A stretch of DNA of 64,000 nt from Paramarasmius palmivorus. Its lineage: Eukaryota > Basidiomycota > Agaricomycetes > Agaricales > Marasmiaceae. Shown piece by piece: positions 46,432 to 55,705 of the stretch. Numbering within the stretch: the first letter of the stretch is position 1; each line of letters starts with the position of its first letter. Made by a program: the position numbers and the translations under genes. The stretch covers positions 1 to 64,000 of the forward strand of contig JAYKXP010000120.1 in assembly GCA_037176845.1 (NCBI GenBank). Direction: 5' to 3'. The notes beneath the pieces are model-generated. The model ran no database searches, had not been told where the DNA came from, and worked only from the letters and a program-made list of their open reading frames with translations.

Positions 46432-46446
46432 GGTTATGGGCCCCGG
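46432..46446 (+). other. Primer-binding site GGTTATGGGCCCCGG
   Basis: Same 15-mer as in the 26-kb copia element. It is complementary to the initiator tRNA anticodon arm and consistent with half-tRNA priming. Confidence 0.78.
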
Positions 46447-46633
46447 CCTTTTAAACTGTGCATACAACTGTTGATTCATACAATTGAATTTGTTACTACT
46501 GCGGGTTTTTGCTATTTGACTTGTTACAAGTCAAGTGCTATTGTGCCAGTTCATTCATTGACTGGTTATATTGTTTATTGTGCATTCATCGCACTTGTGG
46601 GCTTATTCACCAACCAAAACATCGACATTTACA

Positions 46634-49600
46634 ATGTCAGAATCAACAAGTACACCAAGGATTACACCCTTGAACAACAACAACTATGCTGGCTGGAGAG
46701 GTGATACAACTGCATGGTTAATGCGTTGTAAACTGTGGGGATTGGTATCTGGTAGAGAAACAAAACCAGAAGACAAGGAGCTTGCAGAGAAGTGGGAGAT
46801 AAGGAAGGAGCAAGCTGCTGGAGAGATCTACCTCTTAGTGGATCAAGACCAAAAAGTACACATCAGGGATATTCAGAATGACCCTGTAAAGATGTGGAAA
46901 GCACTGGAGGATGCTCATGTCTCCAAGAAGCCTGGTGCTCGTTTCAATGCCTATGATGACCTCTTCTCAATCCAAAAGAAAGAGAATGAGTCACTGTTGG
47001 ATCTGGGAGTCAGGATTGAAAAGGCAATGTCCACTATTCGCAATCTCAGGCCATCAGACTTCACAATAGACCAGTTGGACAACGAACTACAAGCAATGGC
47101 ACTTATACGTGCATTGCCAGCAGAATACTCCAATCTGTCATCCAACTTGTTGTTGAAGCCCAGCCTAGACAAAGCCACAATCCTAGAGGCATTCAGAGCA
47201 GATGAACAGAACAGACAGCGCCAGGTGGAGCAGGTCAATAGAGCCAATGCAGTTATAAAGGCCCAGGGCAGCAGCAGGTTCAAGGGAAATGGGTTTGGTG
47301 GTTCAAGGGGAAATGGCAATGGGCCAAGGAAGAAACCGGGGGTCTGTCATCACTGTCAGGGAGAAGGGCATTGGAGATATGAATGTCCAGAGTTGAAGAA
47401 GCAGGGAGAGAACAAGGCAAACAAGGCAGAGGCAGAGACAAAAGTTGTTGAAAGTGCCGGCAGTGCAAGTGCTTTTACTGATTCTGAAATGGGTTCAATC
47501 TCTGATAATTACAAATGGAATACAGACACAGGCGCCACTTCTCATATGACACCACATCGTAGCTGGATTCGCAACTACAAACCATATAGAGTTCCTATAA
47601 AATTGGCAGATGATAGAGTTATTTATTCAGAGGGCATGGGCACTGTTCTGTTTAGACCTATGATAGATGGTCACCAAAGTAGAGATATAGAATTCAGTAG
47701 AGTACTACATGTACCTGCACTCAAAAACAATTTGTTAGCTGTTCTTCATTTGACAAAGAAACACAACTTTCACATACATATTTGGCAAAGTACAATACAG
47801 TTTGATATAAATGGACCAGTTCTTTTCACTGCACATATAAATGACAACAATGTTGGATATTTGAATGGTTCTACTGTAGATATAATGGAAAGTGCTTCTT
47901 TGGTATCAACTCTGCCTCTTGACCTTGAGCTGTGGCATAAGCGCTTCAGTCACTTGAACTATGGTGACATTTCAAAGCTGCTGAAGGAGAAGTTGGTTGA
48001 AGGCCTTAGACTAGACTCTGATGCAAAGCCAGATCCTATATGTGAGCCATGCTTAGCTGGCAAAATGCGCGCAAATCCTTTTCCTTCATCAACATCTAGA
48101 GCTAAGCATGTGCTAGAGCTCATCCATTCTGATCTCCATTATGTTGGTGTCACATCTCCTAGTGGGAACAAATACTGGATCACATTCATTGATGACCATT
48201 CAAGGTTTAGAGCTGTTCTACCTGTGAAGAGAAAAAGTGATGCATTCCAAGCCTTTAAACAGTTCAAAGCATGGGCTGAGAACTTGTTGGAGTGTAAAAT
48301 CAAGGTGTTCAGATGTGACAAGGGTGGTGAATATATGTCCAAAGAGTTTCTGGGATTTCTAGAGCAATGTGGAATTGAAACCCAATACACAGTCAGAAAC
48401 CGCCCCCAACAGAATGGAGTTGCAGAGCGTGCAAATGGAATCATGGATGAAAGGATCACTGCAATGCTGAAAGAGTCTGGTCTTCCAAAGATGTTTTGGG
48501 CTGAATGCCTGGCTGCGCTTGTTCATGTGTGGAATCGTACCCCTACATCTGCTGTACCAAATGCAACTCCATATGAGCTGTGGTACAAGAAAAAGCCAAG
48601 AGTGGATCATCTGAGGGTGTGGGGATGTGTTGCCTATGTGCTGGTGCAAAAGGATAAAAGGGCACATCTGGGATCACACATGGAAAAGTGCATCTTCATT
48701 GGATATCCTGATGGTGTTAAAGGGTGGAAGTTCTGGAATCCAGAGACAAAGAAAGTGGTGATCAGTGAAAGGGCAGAGTTTGATGAACGCTACACATATA
48801 GAACAGCTGGGAAGTTGCCCTCAGTTCAAACTCATTCACATTCTACACCATCTTCTACATCACCATCTACATCAGTACCAGTCTTGTCAGACATGGATCA
48901 GAACGACAACTCAAGTGATGATGGAGATACTGTACCAGTTCTACCAGTACCACCTATTCAACCACTAGCAGAAGAACAGAACTTGGAAGATGCACCCCAG
49001 GAACACATCCCTAACCAGCAAAATGATGATAGAAGAGCTCAGGAGAATAGAGAGGAGGAGACTCACCAAGAAGGGAATCAGGAAGAGGAAGAGATCCACC
49101 TTGAGCCTCCAGCAGATGAGAGACCAATTGCTGAAAGAAGAACACAGAGGAATAGACGACCTCCTGGTGAATGGTGGAAAGTTCATAGAGAGCCAAAGCA
49201 AGCCATTAGAGATGATACTACAGATGAAGAAGAAGAGGAGGATGACTTTGATGAAGAGGCTAACAATGCCCTGGCTGAAGCTGAGCCAAGTACATATAAA
49301 GAGGCTGTTACAAGCCCACATGCTGAGAAATGGCATGATGCAATGTTGGAAGAAATGGCTGCTCATCTGTCAAACAACACATGGTCTCTAGTTGAACTTC
49401 CACAAGGAAAGAAAGCAATTGGCTCTAAATGGGTGTATAGGATAAAGCACAAAAAGGATGGATCTGTTGAACGCTTCAAAGCAAGGCTTGTAGCTAAAGG
49501 ATTCAGCCAAAGACCTGGCTTTGACTATTCTGAGACCTTTGCCTCTACCATGCGACAGAACACACTGAGGATTGTGTTGGCCCTTGCTGCAATAGAAGAC

Positions 49601-50845
49601 ATGCACCTACGCTCAGTTGACATATCACATGCATTTATAAACAGTGATATAGACACAGAAATCTACATGAAGCAACCAGAGGGTTTCAAGCAAGGAGGTC
49701 CCAGAATAGTCTGCAGGCTGAACAAGTCCCTGTATGGGTTAAAGCAAGCACCACGTCTTTGGGGTGAGAAGCTGGGTAGTGTGCTCATTCGCGCTGGCTT
49801 CAAGAAGCTATGCTCTGACCCATCAGTATACATCTATGTAAGAGACGATGTGAAAGTTATTGTACCAGTGTTTGTGGATGATATCACATTTGCTTCCAAG
49901 TCAGAGGACATATTGGATGGAATGGTGGCAGAGTTGGCTACTCATTTCAAGCTGCGAGACTTGGGGGCAACATCATACTTGCTAGGAATTGAAGTGACAA
50001 GAAACAGAGCAGAGCATAGGCTGTATCTCAGCCAACGCCAATATGTGATCAACAAGCTAGAAGAGTTTGGCATGTCAGAATGCAAACCAGTCACTACACC
50101 AATGACCCCAAGTCTTGCACTTTCAAAAGCACAGAGTCCACAAACTGAGGAAGAAGCAAATGAGATGGCAGATATCCCTTACATCAGTGCTGTTGGCTCC
50201 CTACTATACCTTGCTACCATGACACGGCCAGACATTGCATATGCTGCAGGAGTACTTGCACGATTCAACTCCAATCCTGGGATGGAACATTGGAAAGCAG
50301 TGAAGCATGTCTTTAGATACTTGAAGGGCACAATGGATATGAAGCTGGAATATGGCCCTGATTCATCATACAATGATCTGTTTGTCACATACTGTGACTC
50401 AGACTTTGGTGGCAACAAGGACAATGGGAGGTCAACCACTGGGTACTTTGTGAAACTAGGGTCAGCAGCAGTAAGCTGGAGCAGTAAACTACAACCAGTG
50501 GTCACGCTGTCATCTACAGAGGCAGAATACATTGCAGCAGTTGCAGCTGGCAAAGAGATCAAAGCTATGCTGAACTTGCTTGAGGAAATGGGCTATCATG
50601 GACCTCAACCAGCCAAGTTGCTTCTAGACAATCAGTCAACAATTAAAGTAGCCAAGAATCCAGAGCATCATGGAAGGATGAAGCACTTGGACAGACACTA
50701 TTTCTGGTTGAGGGACAAAGTAGTTGAAGGAATGATAGTGCCAGAGTACCTGCCTACAGATGAAAATGCAGCTGACATGCTCACCAAGGCCTTAGCAAGA
50801 CCAAAGGTGGAGGAATTTAGGAAAGGAATGGGATTAGTGCTCTGA
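46634..50845 (+). CDS. Copia gag-pol polyprotein, intact
   Basis: The start at 46634 (MSESTSTPRITPLNNNNYAG) gives 1,403 residues. The frame is open further upstream, but this Met begins the usual gag N-terminus. In order: UBN2-type gag; a CCHC knuckle CHHCQGEGHWRYEC (about 47,346-47,387); protease TDTGATSHM (about 47,523); the integrase zinc part (HKRFSHLNYGD...CEPCLAGK) and core with Asp, Asp and Glu in IHSDLHYVG, FRCDKGGEY and RPQQNGVAERANG; an acidic linker; RT with KWVYRIKHKKDGSVERFKAR and the catalytic FVDDITFAS (49871-49897, a variant of the usual YVDD); and RNase H with YCDSDFGG, SSTEAEYIAA and HLDRHYFWLRDKV. It encodes everything needed for retrotransposition. No stop or frameshift is present. 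Confidence 0.96.
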   Translation: MSESTSTPRITPLNNNNYAGWRGDTTAWLMRCKLWGLVSGRETKPEDKELAEKWEIRKEQAAGEIYLLVDQDQKVHIRDIQNDPVKMWKALEDAHVSKKPGARFNAYDDLFSIQKKENESLLDLGVRIEKAMSTIRNLRPSDFTIDQLDNELQAMALIRALPAEYSNLSSNLLLKPSLDKATILEAFRADEQNRQRQVEQVNRANAVIKAQGSSRFKGNGFGGSRGNGNGPRKKPGVCHHCQGEGHWRYECPELKKQGENKANKAEAETKVVESAGSASAFTDSEMGSISDNYKWNTDTGATSHMTPHRSWIRNYKPYRVPIKLADDRVIYSEGMGTVLFRPMIDGHQSRDIEFSRVLHVPALKNNLLAVLHLTKKHNFHIHIWQSTIQFDINGPVLFTAHINDNNVGYLNGSTVDIMESASLVSTLPLDLELWHKRFSHLNYGDISKLLKEKLVEGLRLDSDAKPDPICEPCLAGKMRANPFPSSTSRAKHVLELIHSDLHYVGVTSPSGNKYWITFIDDHSRFRAVLPVKRKSDAFQAFKQFKAWAENLLECKIKVFRCDKGGEYMSKEFLGFLEQCGIETQYTVRNRPQQNGVAERANGIMDERITAMLKESGLPKMFWAECLAALVHVWNRTPTSAVPNATPYELWYKKKPRVDHLRVWGCVAYVLVQKDKRAHLGSHMEKCIFIGYPDGVKGWKFWNPETKKVVISERAEFDERYTYRTAGKLPSVQTHSHSTPSSTSPSTSVPVLSDMDQNDNSSDDGDTVPVLPVPPIQPLAEEQNLEDAPQEHIPNQQNDDRRAQENREEETHQEGNQEEEEIHLEPPADERPIAERRTQRNRRPPGEWWKVHREPKQAIRDDTTDEEEEEDDFDEEANNALAEAEPSTYKEAVTSPHAEKWHDAMLEEMAAHLSNNTWSLVELPQGKKAIGSKWVYRIKHKKDGSVERFKARLVAKGFSQRPGFDYSETFASTMRQNTLRIVLALAAIEDMHLRSVDISHAFINSDIDTEIYMKQPEGFKQGGPRIVCRLNKSLYGLKQAPRLWGEKLGSVLIRAGFKKLCSDPSVYIYVRDDVKVIVPVFVDDITFASKSEDILDGMVAELATHFKLRDLGATSYLLGIEVTRNRAEHRLYLSQRQYVINKLEEFGMSECKPVTTPMTPSLALSKAQSPQTEEEANEMADIPYISAVGSLLYLATMTRPDIAYAAGVLARFNSNPGMEHWKAVKHVFRYLKGTMDMKLEYGPDSSYNDLFVTYCDSDFGGNKDNGRSTTGYFVKLGSAAVSWSSKLQPVVTLSSTEAEYIAAVAAGKEIKAMLNLLEEMGYHGPQPAKLLLDNQSTIKVAKNPEHHGRMKHLDRHYFWLRDKVVEGMIVPEYLPTDENAADMLTKALARPKVEEFRKGMGLVL

Positions 50846-50882
50846 CAGACCTAGAGGGGAGGAAGGATGAAAGAGATTGAGG

Positions 50883-50976
50883 AAGTGTGTCATCAGGGGG
50901 CTGTGATGGACAGAAGAGAGGAGGAGATGATGATGATACACTTCCATGATTGAAGAAGTGTGTCATCAGGGGGCTG
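50883..50976 (+). other. Polypurine tract, present twice
   Basis: GAAGTGTGTCATCAGGGGG followed by CTGTG occurs at 50,882-50,905 and again at 50,956-50,978, about 73 bp apart. The second copy abuts the 3' LTR and should be the working tract. The first is a duplicate inside the 3' untranslated part. Confidence 0.65.
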
Positions 50977-51397
50977 TGTTGAGTGAAGTGATGAAGTTGA
51001 TGAAACACTTCTTCAACACTAAGTCCAACAAAATATACAAAGTCTGCTTTGGCACTCTAATTATGCTTGCTCTACTGCATATACACTTGCATTCATGTTT
51101 ATTTATCTTTTACTTTACTTATTGAACCTACCTATGGTGTATGGGCATGTAGGAGTATGTAAAACGCGTATTTTCGCATTAGTGGACGGTGTTTTCACGC
51201 CTCGAGCGATCTGCGTCACAATAGGTACAAACAAACAGTAATTACTTACATGTCACAGAGAGTTGACACTTGGAATACATTTTCAATACAAAAGTTACTA
51301 TTATCAACACTTTTGGGTGATCACAGTCAATTGCATTGAGTTCTAGTCATTGTTATTGATCAGTTTAACTGGTAATACTTTGATATAGAATCTAACA
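50977..51397 (+). repeat. 3' LTR of the young copia element
   Basis: 421 bp. I found no difference from the 5' LTR when reading them side by side. Followed by the GATAT duplication (51398-51402). Confidence 0.95.
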
Positions 51398-51402
51398 GAT
51401 AT

Positions 51403-52248
51403 TGGCATTATTGGTGCTTGGATTGGTGTTGCAGTACCAATGGGGCCAGCTGGTGTAGTAGGTGGTATAGGCGGCTCACTGAATCTCAGTAAACTTGAAG
51501 TATCAGGAGCTGCAGCAGAAGGATTGCGGGATGGAGCAGACAGGGAACTGGGTTTTTGAGCCCATTTACTTGCTGGAGGGGGTTCAGGTGCTTCGCTTTC
51601 TGAACACTTGATGAGTGTTGTAGTTACAGACTCTGTTTTGATGTGACCAACTGTGTCTTTGCGTTTGGAATACCATGAAGGGTAGTTATTCATACAAATC
51701 TTCCTCAACTTTCATCCATTCTCGCAGTAACCTAAAAATGGGTAATGAGTAACCATGACATGCTCAAACCACACCAAATCTTCAATGGCCGTATCCTGCC
51801 AGTGAGTTGGAGCAACACTGCGTTTAAGCATAGACTGCCAGCATGCACGCACATCTTTCATGATAGCCTCCATTTCTTCATCAGATACAGCAGTCCCATC
51901 TTGATGCTGTAGCCAAAACACCTTCCAAGTCTGCGTATCCCAGCCAGTGCCATCATTGATTCTGTCAATCTTGGCCTTGAGGTCATTGATGGTCCAAATA
52001 TCAACGTCTTGAAGGTCCTCTTGTTTATAACAGGGGATGGGAAGGAGCAAAAAAAGAGCCGGGTTACTTGCAGTAGTTGTAATGTTGACAAGGGTATCGA
52101 GAAGAGAAGATCAGCTATTTCTGCCCCAAAGTCAGAAAGGGCTCCTGCATGTATTGAGGACATACCTAGATGCATCTAACTGAATTTTGAGCCTCTGTAC
52201 TTCCTGTTCTAGCTCTACAATCTGCATTTCTGGGGTTGAATGAGACAT
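51403..52248 (-). pseudogene. 5' part of the unrecognised gene split by copia
   Basis: The likely start is ATG 52248-52246 (MSHSTPEMQIVELEQEVQRL, a short coiled coil), exon to 52,166, then an intron. The main exon, about 52,050-51,403, reads DIWTINDLKAKIDRINDGTG, WKVFWLQHQDGTAVSDEEME, LVWFEHVMVTHYPFLGYCEN and a Ser/Pro-rich part ending PIQAPIMPI at the insertion. One TGA at 51,709-51,711 lies where CGA would keep the frame, so decay may have begun before the copia insertion. No known domain seen. Confidence 0.5.
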
Positions 52249-52627
52249 ATTTCCAAACCCAGCATAAAACTGAGAAATATGCTAGATAAAGTGAACAAAA
52301 ATTCAGCACCATGAATCTTAGTGCTTACATGTTGACTTGAGAGTGACAATGAAAGTCCTTGAGGGGTATACAGTGTGTTTCATTGAGCAAGAGCAGTATG
52401 TTGTAGTGGTGACGTGGGGCTCAGAACAGGAGGGGATTGCAACAGAGATTGAGCAGCTTGAAGCTGTGAGGAAATAGAGGCTGAAAAAGACTTGCTTTGC
52501 TGTAGATTCATTGAAGGAATTAAGAGAGTCAAAATTGTAGAGGTGGTAAGAGGACAAGAGACATGTCACAGTTGTCTCAGTCTATGCATACACATACTTC
52601 TTAGTGTGTTACTACAATGCATGTAGA

Positions 52628-53752
52628 CTAAAAAATATTATCTATCTCATCTCCAAGTACTTCATCTGAATACTTCTCCTGATCAGCATCTGCAATCTCG
52701 AGTCCAGGCTGTTCAATAACAAACACATGATCTTTCCACTCATCCCCGAGAATTTCTGCACAATGAGGTACCATGGTGACCACAGCCTGAATGTCTGACA
52801 CCGGTATCACTTCGAGACCTACTTCCAGAGGGAGGAGCTTTGTCGACCACAAGGTCTTGCATGACTTTTCAAGTAGATCACTGTCTGGGGCACTGTATAG
52901 TCAAAGCATTGCCAAGGTTCTTGTTGTGTTTGCGCTTACTCGGAATCAAAAGAAGTACCAAAGCCTATTCTCTCATGTCATACAAACTATGTTTAAGCTG
53001 TTAGTGATGTAGCCAACACAATCAAATCTTATCTTATCTTAACATTACAAGCACATCTGGGACCCTTCATCGTATGTTCCTTCCAGAGGGAGCGAGCTTG
53101 GTATCCATTTGGCAGTTGTCGCCTTGCCCAATGACACACAGAATCATATTCAAGCTCTGAAGAGTCCATGTCGCATTCAATGTCACCTGCAAGATATGCG
53201 TAGAGTGCATTCTGTTCAATATTTGTCCCAAACTTGCGTGCAACCTTATCATGACGAGGTAACAGGATGTAACCCCACCTACATCCTTACCTGACCCAGC
53301 TGTCTCTTTGTCTTCATCATCATCCTCCTCCTCCTCCTCATTCTGTCTTCAGCGAGGTGCCTCTGAGTTTGTATCAAAACTAGGGTCCATCAATTTCAGG
53401 CAGTTGATTGCAGCTTGTCAGATGGTGCACTCTGAAAGGTTACAGTATGGTTTGGCATGCTGTCCAATTTCGGATACAATTCCACCAATGAAATTCTCCA
53501 ACATAAACTGAGATGAGCATATTCTGGGTCTGATGTGAATCACTTCAACAGCATGATGGAGACATGTGTGCACAATTGGGCGTACAAAGTGCATGCGGTC
53601 GATGCAATCCACAACATAGATTTCCAGCTCGAACTCTTTGACCCATTGTATAAGAGAAAGGTGGGCCTGGCAAAGGAGGTGTTGCTTATATGCTCCCTTG
53701 ATGGGTTTACAATCCTGGAGAGCTGCCTATTTTTCCAGATTTATTACATCTA
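52628..53752 (-). pseudogene. Plavaka/CACTA-type transposase C-terminal remnant
   Basis: On the minus strand, IQWVKEFELEIYVVDCIDRM, HFVRPIVHTCLHHAVEVIHI and RPRICSSQFMLENFIGGIVS followed by EIGQHAKPYCNLSE match a block common to large Agaricomycete DNA-transposon proteins. An acidic stretch follows (EEEEEDDDEDKE, 53,340-53,305). The last frame (52,852-52,628) has DIQAVVTMVPHCAEILGDEW and FVIEQPGLEIADAD, the usual end of such proteins. Two TGA stops at about 53,418 and 53,350 replace expected CGA. The family name is from memory of the motif and is less sure than the remnant status. Confidence 0.5.
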
Positions 53753-54458
53753 AATTTGCTTTTTTTGGACATTGGTAATACTAGACCACAGGAAATGATT
53801 GGGATGGGCTAATTCTTGTTCATAACCCACTTTAGAGTGTATAGATGATGAATATGTACTTGCCCAAGCACTCCTGTATGTGCAACACCTTGTTTAATCC
53901 AATGTATTATACAGTTATATAATACAGGCAGTAGTACATGAATAGCACCTCAGGGAAGCATCCCAGCACAAAGGGGAGTTCAGAATTGAGTTTAGGCACC
54001 CAAAATACACTTTCCTACCATGAAAGGACATTTTTGATTACATCTGTAGGTTGCTACATAAAAAATACATTAAAAAATCACATTTTTAGGGGTTTTTTTG
54101 TACTAAAATCCCCAAAAATGAATGAAAGACCGTTCACTATGCATAGAACAGGAATATCAATTGCCTCCACGGATCCCATGACAGGAATCAATATGCCAGA
54201 CTAATCAATTACCCAGATGATGTCAGGAGGTGTGGGAATAATTTTTCTACAAAAAAAAAGCACCCAAAAAGCGCACTGTTACATCATGGAAAGAGCACCT
54301 TCCATTTTGCAATGCCAAAAGCAGTGTGGGAATATCTCCAGATCTCAAAAAAGCGGCCTGTTCCCTTTCCAGAAGGTGTGGGAATGATCCTTCCCTATTT
54401 GGAAGCACATATAACATATCCAATGGACTCATTCACCAAGAAATCCATGTCATAAACA
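53753..54458. other. No supportable gene
   Basis: An AT-rich stretch with homopolymer runs and short open frames without motifs. I see nothing else in it. Confidence 0.5.
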
Positions 54459-54838
54459 TCACAATCCTGACCTATTCAGTCTAACCTTGTTATCTTCCCA
54501 GCGAACTTGTTCCTTCTGTGCGTTGAAAACTCTACCTACTCCAGCAACAAGCATATCCTTTTCCTTCTCTTTCTCACTCCCATCAACACCCAAAAGCGCC
54601 GCAACGTTCTCCTTCAATGGATCCTGTCCCAAATGTTTGCACAAACTCTAAGGCCCCCATGTCCTTCGCTATGACCAATAAACCCTTTGCCTGGTTTGCC
54701 ATCTTTGGGTGACAATACTGACCCCCAAAGTCGACCATTGGCATCGAGCATTGTGATGGGTAAGAATGAAAGATTGGTAGGATGGAATATCACCTGATGT
54801 GGGTCAAGAGAAGTGGTAATGGTATGTGTAGAGTGTGG
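54459..54838 (-). pseudogene. Fragment of a PNPOx-like flavin oxidoreductase
   Basis: Minus-strand pieces in two or three frames read FLPITMLDANGRLWGSVLSP, KDGKPG, NVAALLGVDGSEKEKEKDML and VAGVGRVF, with FSTHRRNKFAGKITRL in a shifted frame. This order resembles the N-terminal pyridoxamine-phosphate-oxidase-like domain of fungal FAD/FMN oxidoreductases. Frameshifts and loss of both ends show a decayed fragment, probably carried here with repeats. The family call rests on motif memory. Confidence 0.45.
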
Positions 54839-55507
54839 TCAAAGAAGGATCGGTGTCGTAGTTGAGCTTGGTGCAGACAATGGCAATGGCAGATACACCA
54901 CTAGTGGCTGGAATGGGATTTGCCAAGGGTTTGTATGCTACCAGTCAGCGGGTAAGTCTTTGTATGGTTCCCTTCCCTCGTCAAGAATCTCTGAATATCA
55001 ACAAAGTTACCGATGCTGGGTATCCAGAGAAATCAGCTACTAGGGCCAAGGACAGCATGAACACTACTGATGATCTGGAGATGGAACTGGAGATGGTAAT
55101 AAAGGACTCTGTTGTACCTAGTGCAATTGTACTACCCCTTATCATTGAATGACCAATTGAATGCCTGAGAATGCACATGGCAACAGCTCAAGTATGGCCA
55201 AGAATAGCTCATATTATGAAGCTAAAATATGACTACAGTGTATACCCTGGAGAGCTTATAGCAGTGTCTGATCAGTTACACATTGTATCATTAGGTTGCT
55301 CTATTGTAACATTTATACATGTACAATTGAGTTTAATCAAGATACTGTACTATTTCATTTGTTTGGAATGGTGTTGTGACCTGTGACCTGCTATCCAAAA
55401 GGGACCTGTCAGATGGTGGGCCTGCAGTCTGTAACCATGGCGAAAATTTTGGAAATTAACACCCAAAATTGCCAAATTTGGGCAAAAATTAGAATGTTAG
55501 TGCTGGT

Positions 55508-55705
55508 AACTCACTGGGAGGACTCGGATGACTATTTCATTCATTTCTGATGGTCACAGTCACAAGGTCAAAAATATCCAAAATTCTTCATTTGGTCACA
55601 GGTCACTGGAGGATCATCCGAGTCCTCCCAGTGAGTTGTGACCAAATGAAGAATTTTGGATATTTTTGACCTTGTGACTGTGACCATCAGAAATGAATGA
55701 AATAG
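55508..55705. repeat. Interleaved perfect inverted repeats A-B-A'-B'
   Basis: A (55508-55531, 24 bp) is the perfect reverse complement of A' (55614-55637). B (55532-55600, 69 bp) is the perfect reverse complement of B' (55637-55705). A and B are adjacent, and so are A' and B'. The order is interleaved instead of nested, so the single strand could form either stem, or a pseudoknot-like fold, but not one plain hairpin. Confidence 0.9.

Larger units (their letters stand above)
46011..51397 (+). mobile_element. Complete, young Ty1/copia element
   Basis: The element is 5,387 bp with 421-bp LTRs that look identical, a GATAT target duplication, a half-tRNA-type primer site (46432-46446), an uninterrupted gag-pol frame and a polypurine tract. 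Nothing visible prevents activity. It entered an exon of an unrecognised gene. Confidence 0.97.

Noticed and set aside
48965..49366. Frames overlapping the copia gag-pol on either strand
   Set aside because: Shadows of the acidic linker in the intact polyprotein.
49871..49882. FVDD instead of YVDD taken as an inactivating change in copia RT
   Set aside because: Phe at this position is a conservative variant, and the rest of the element is intact, so I do not treat it as damage.
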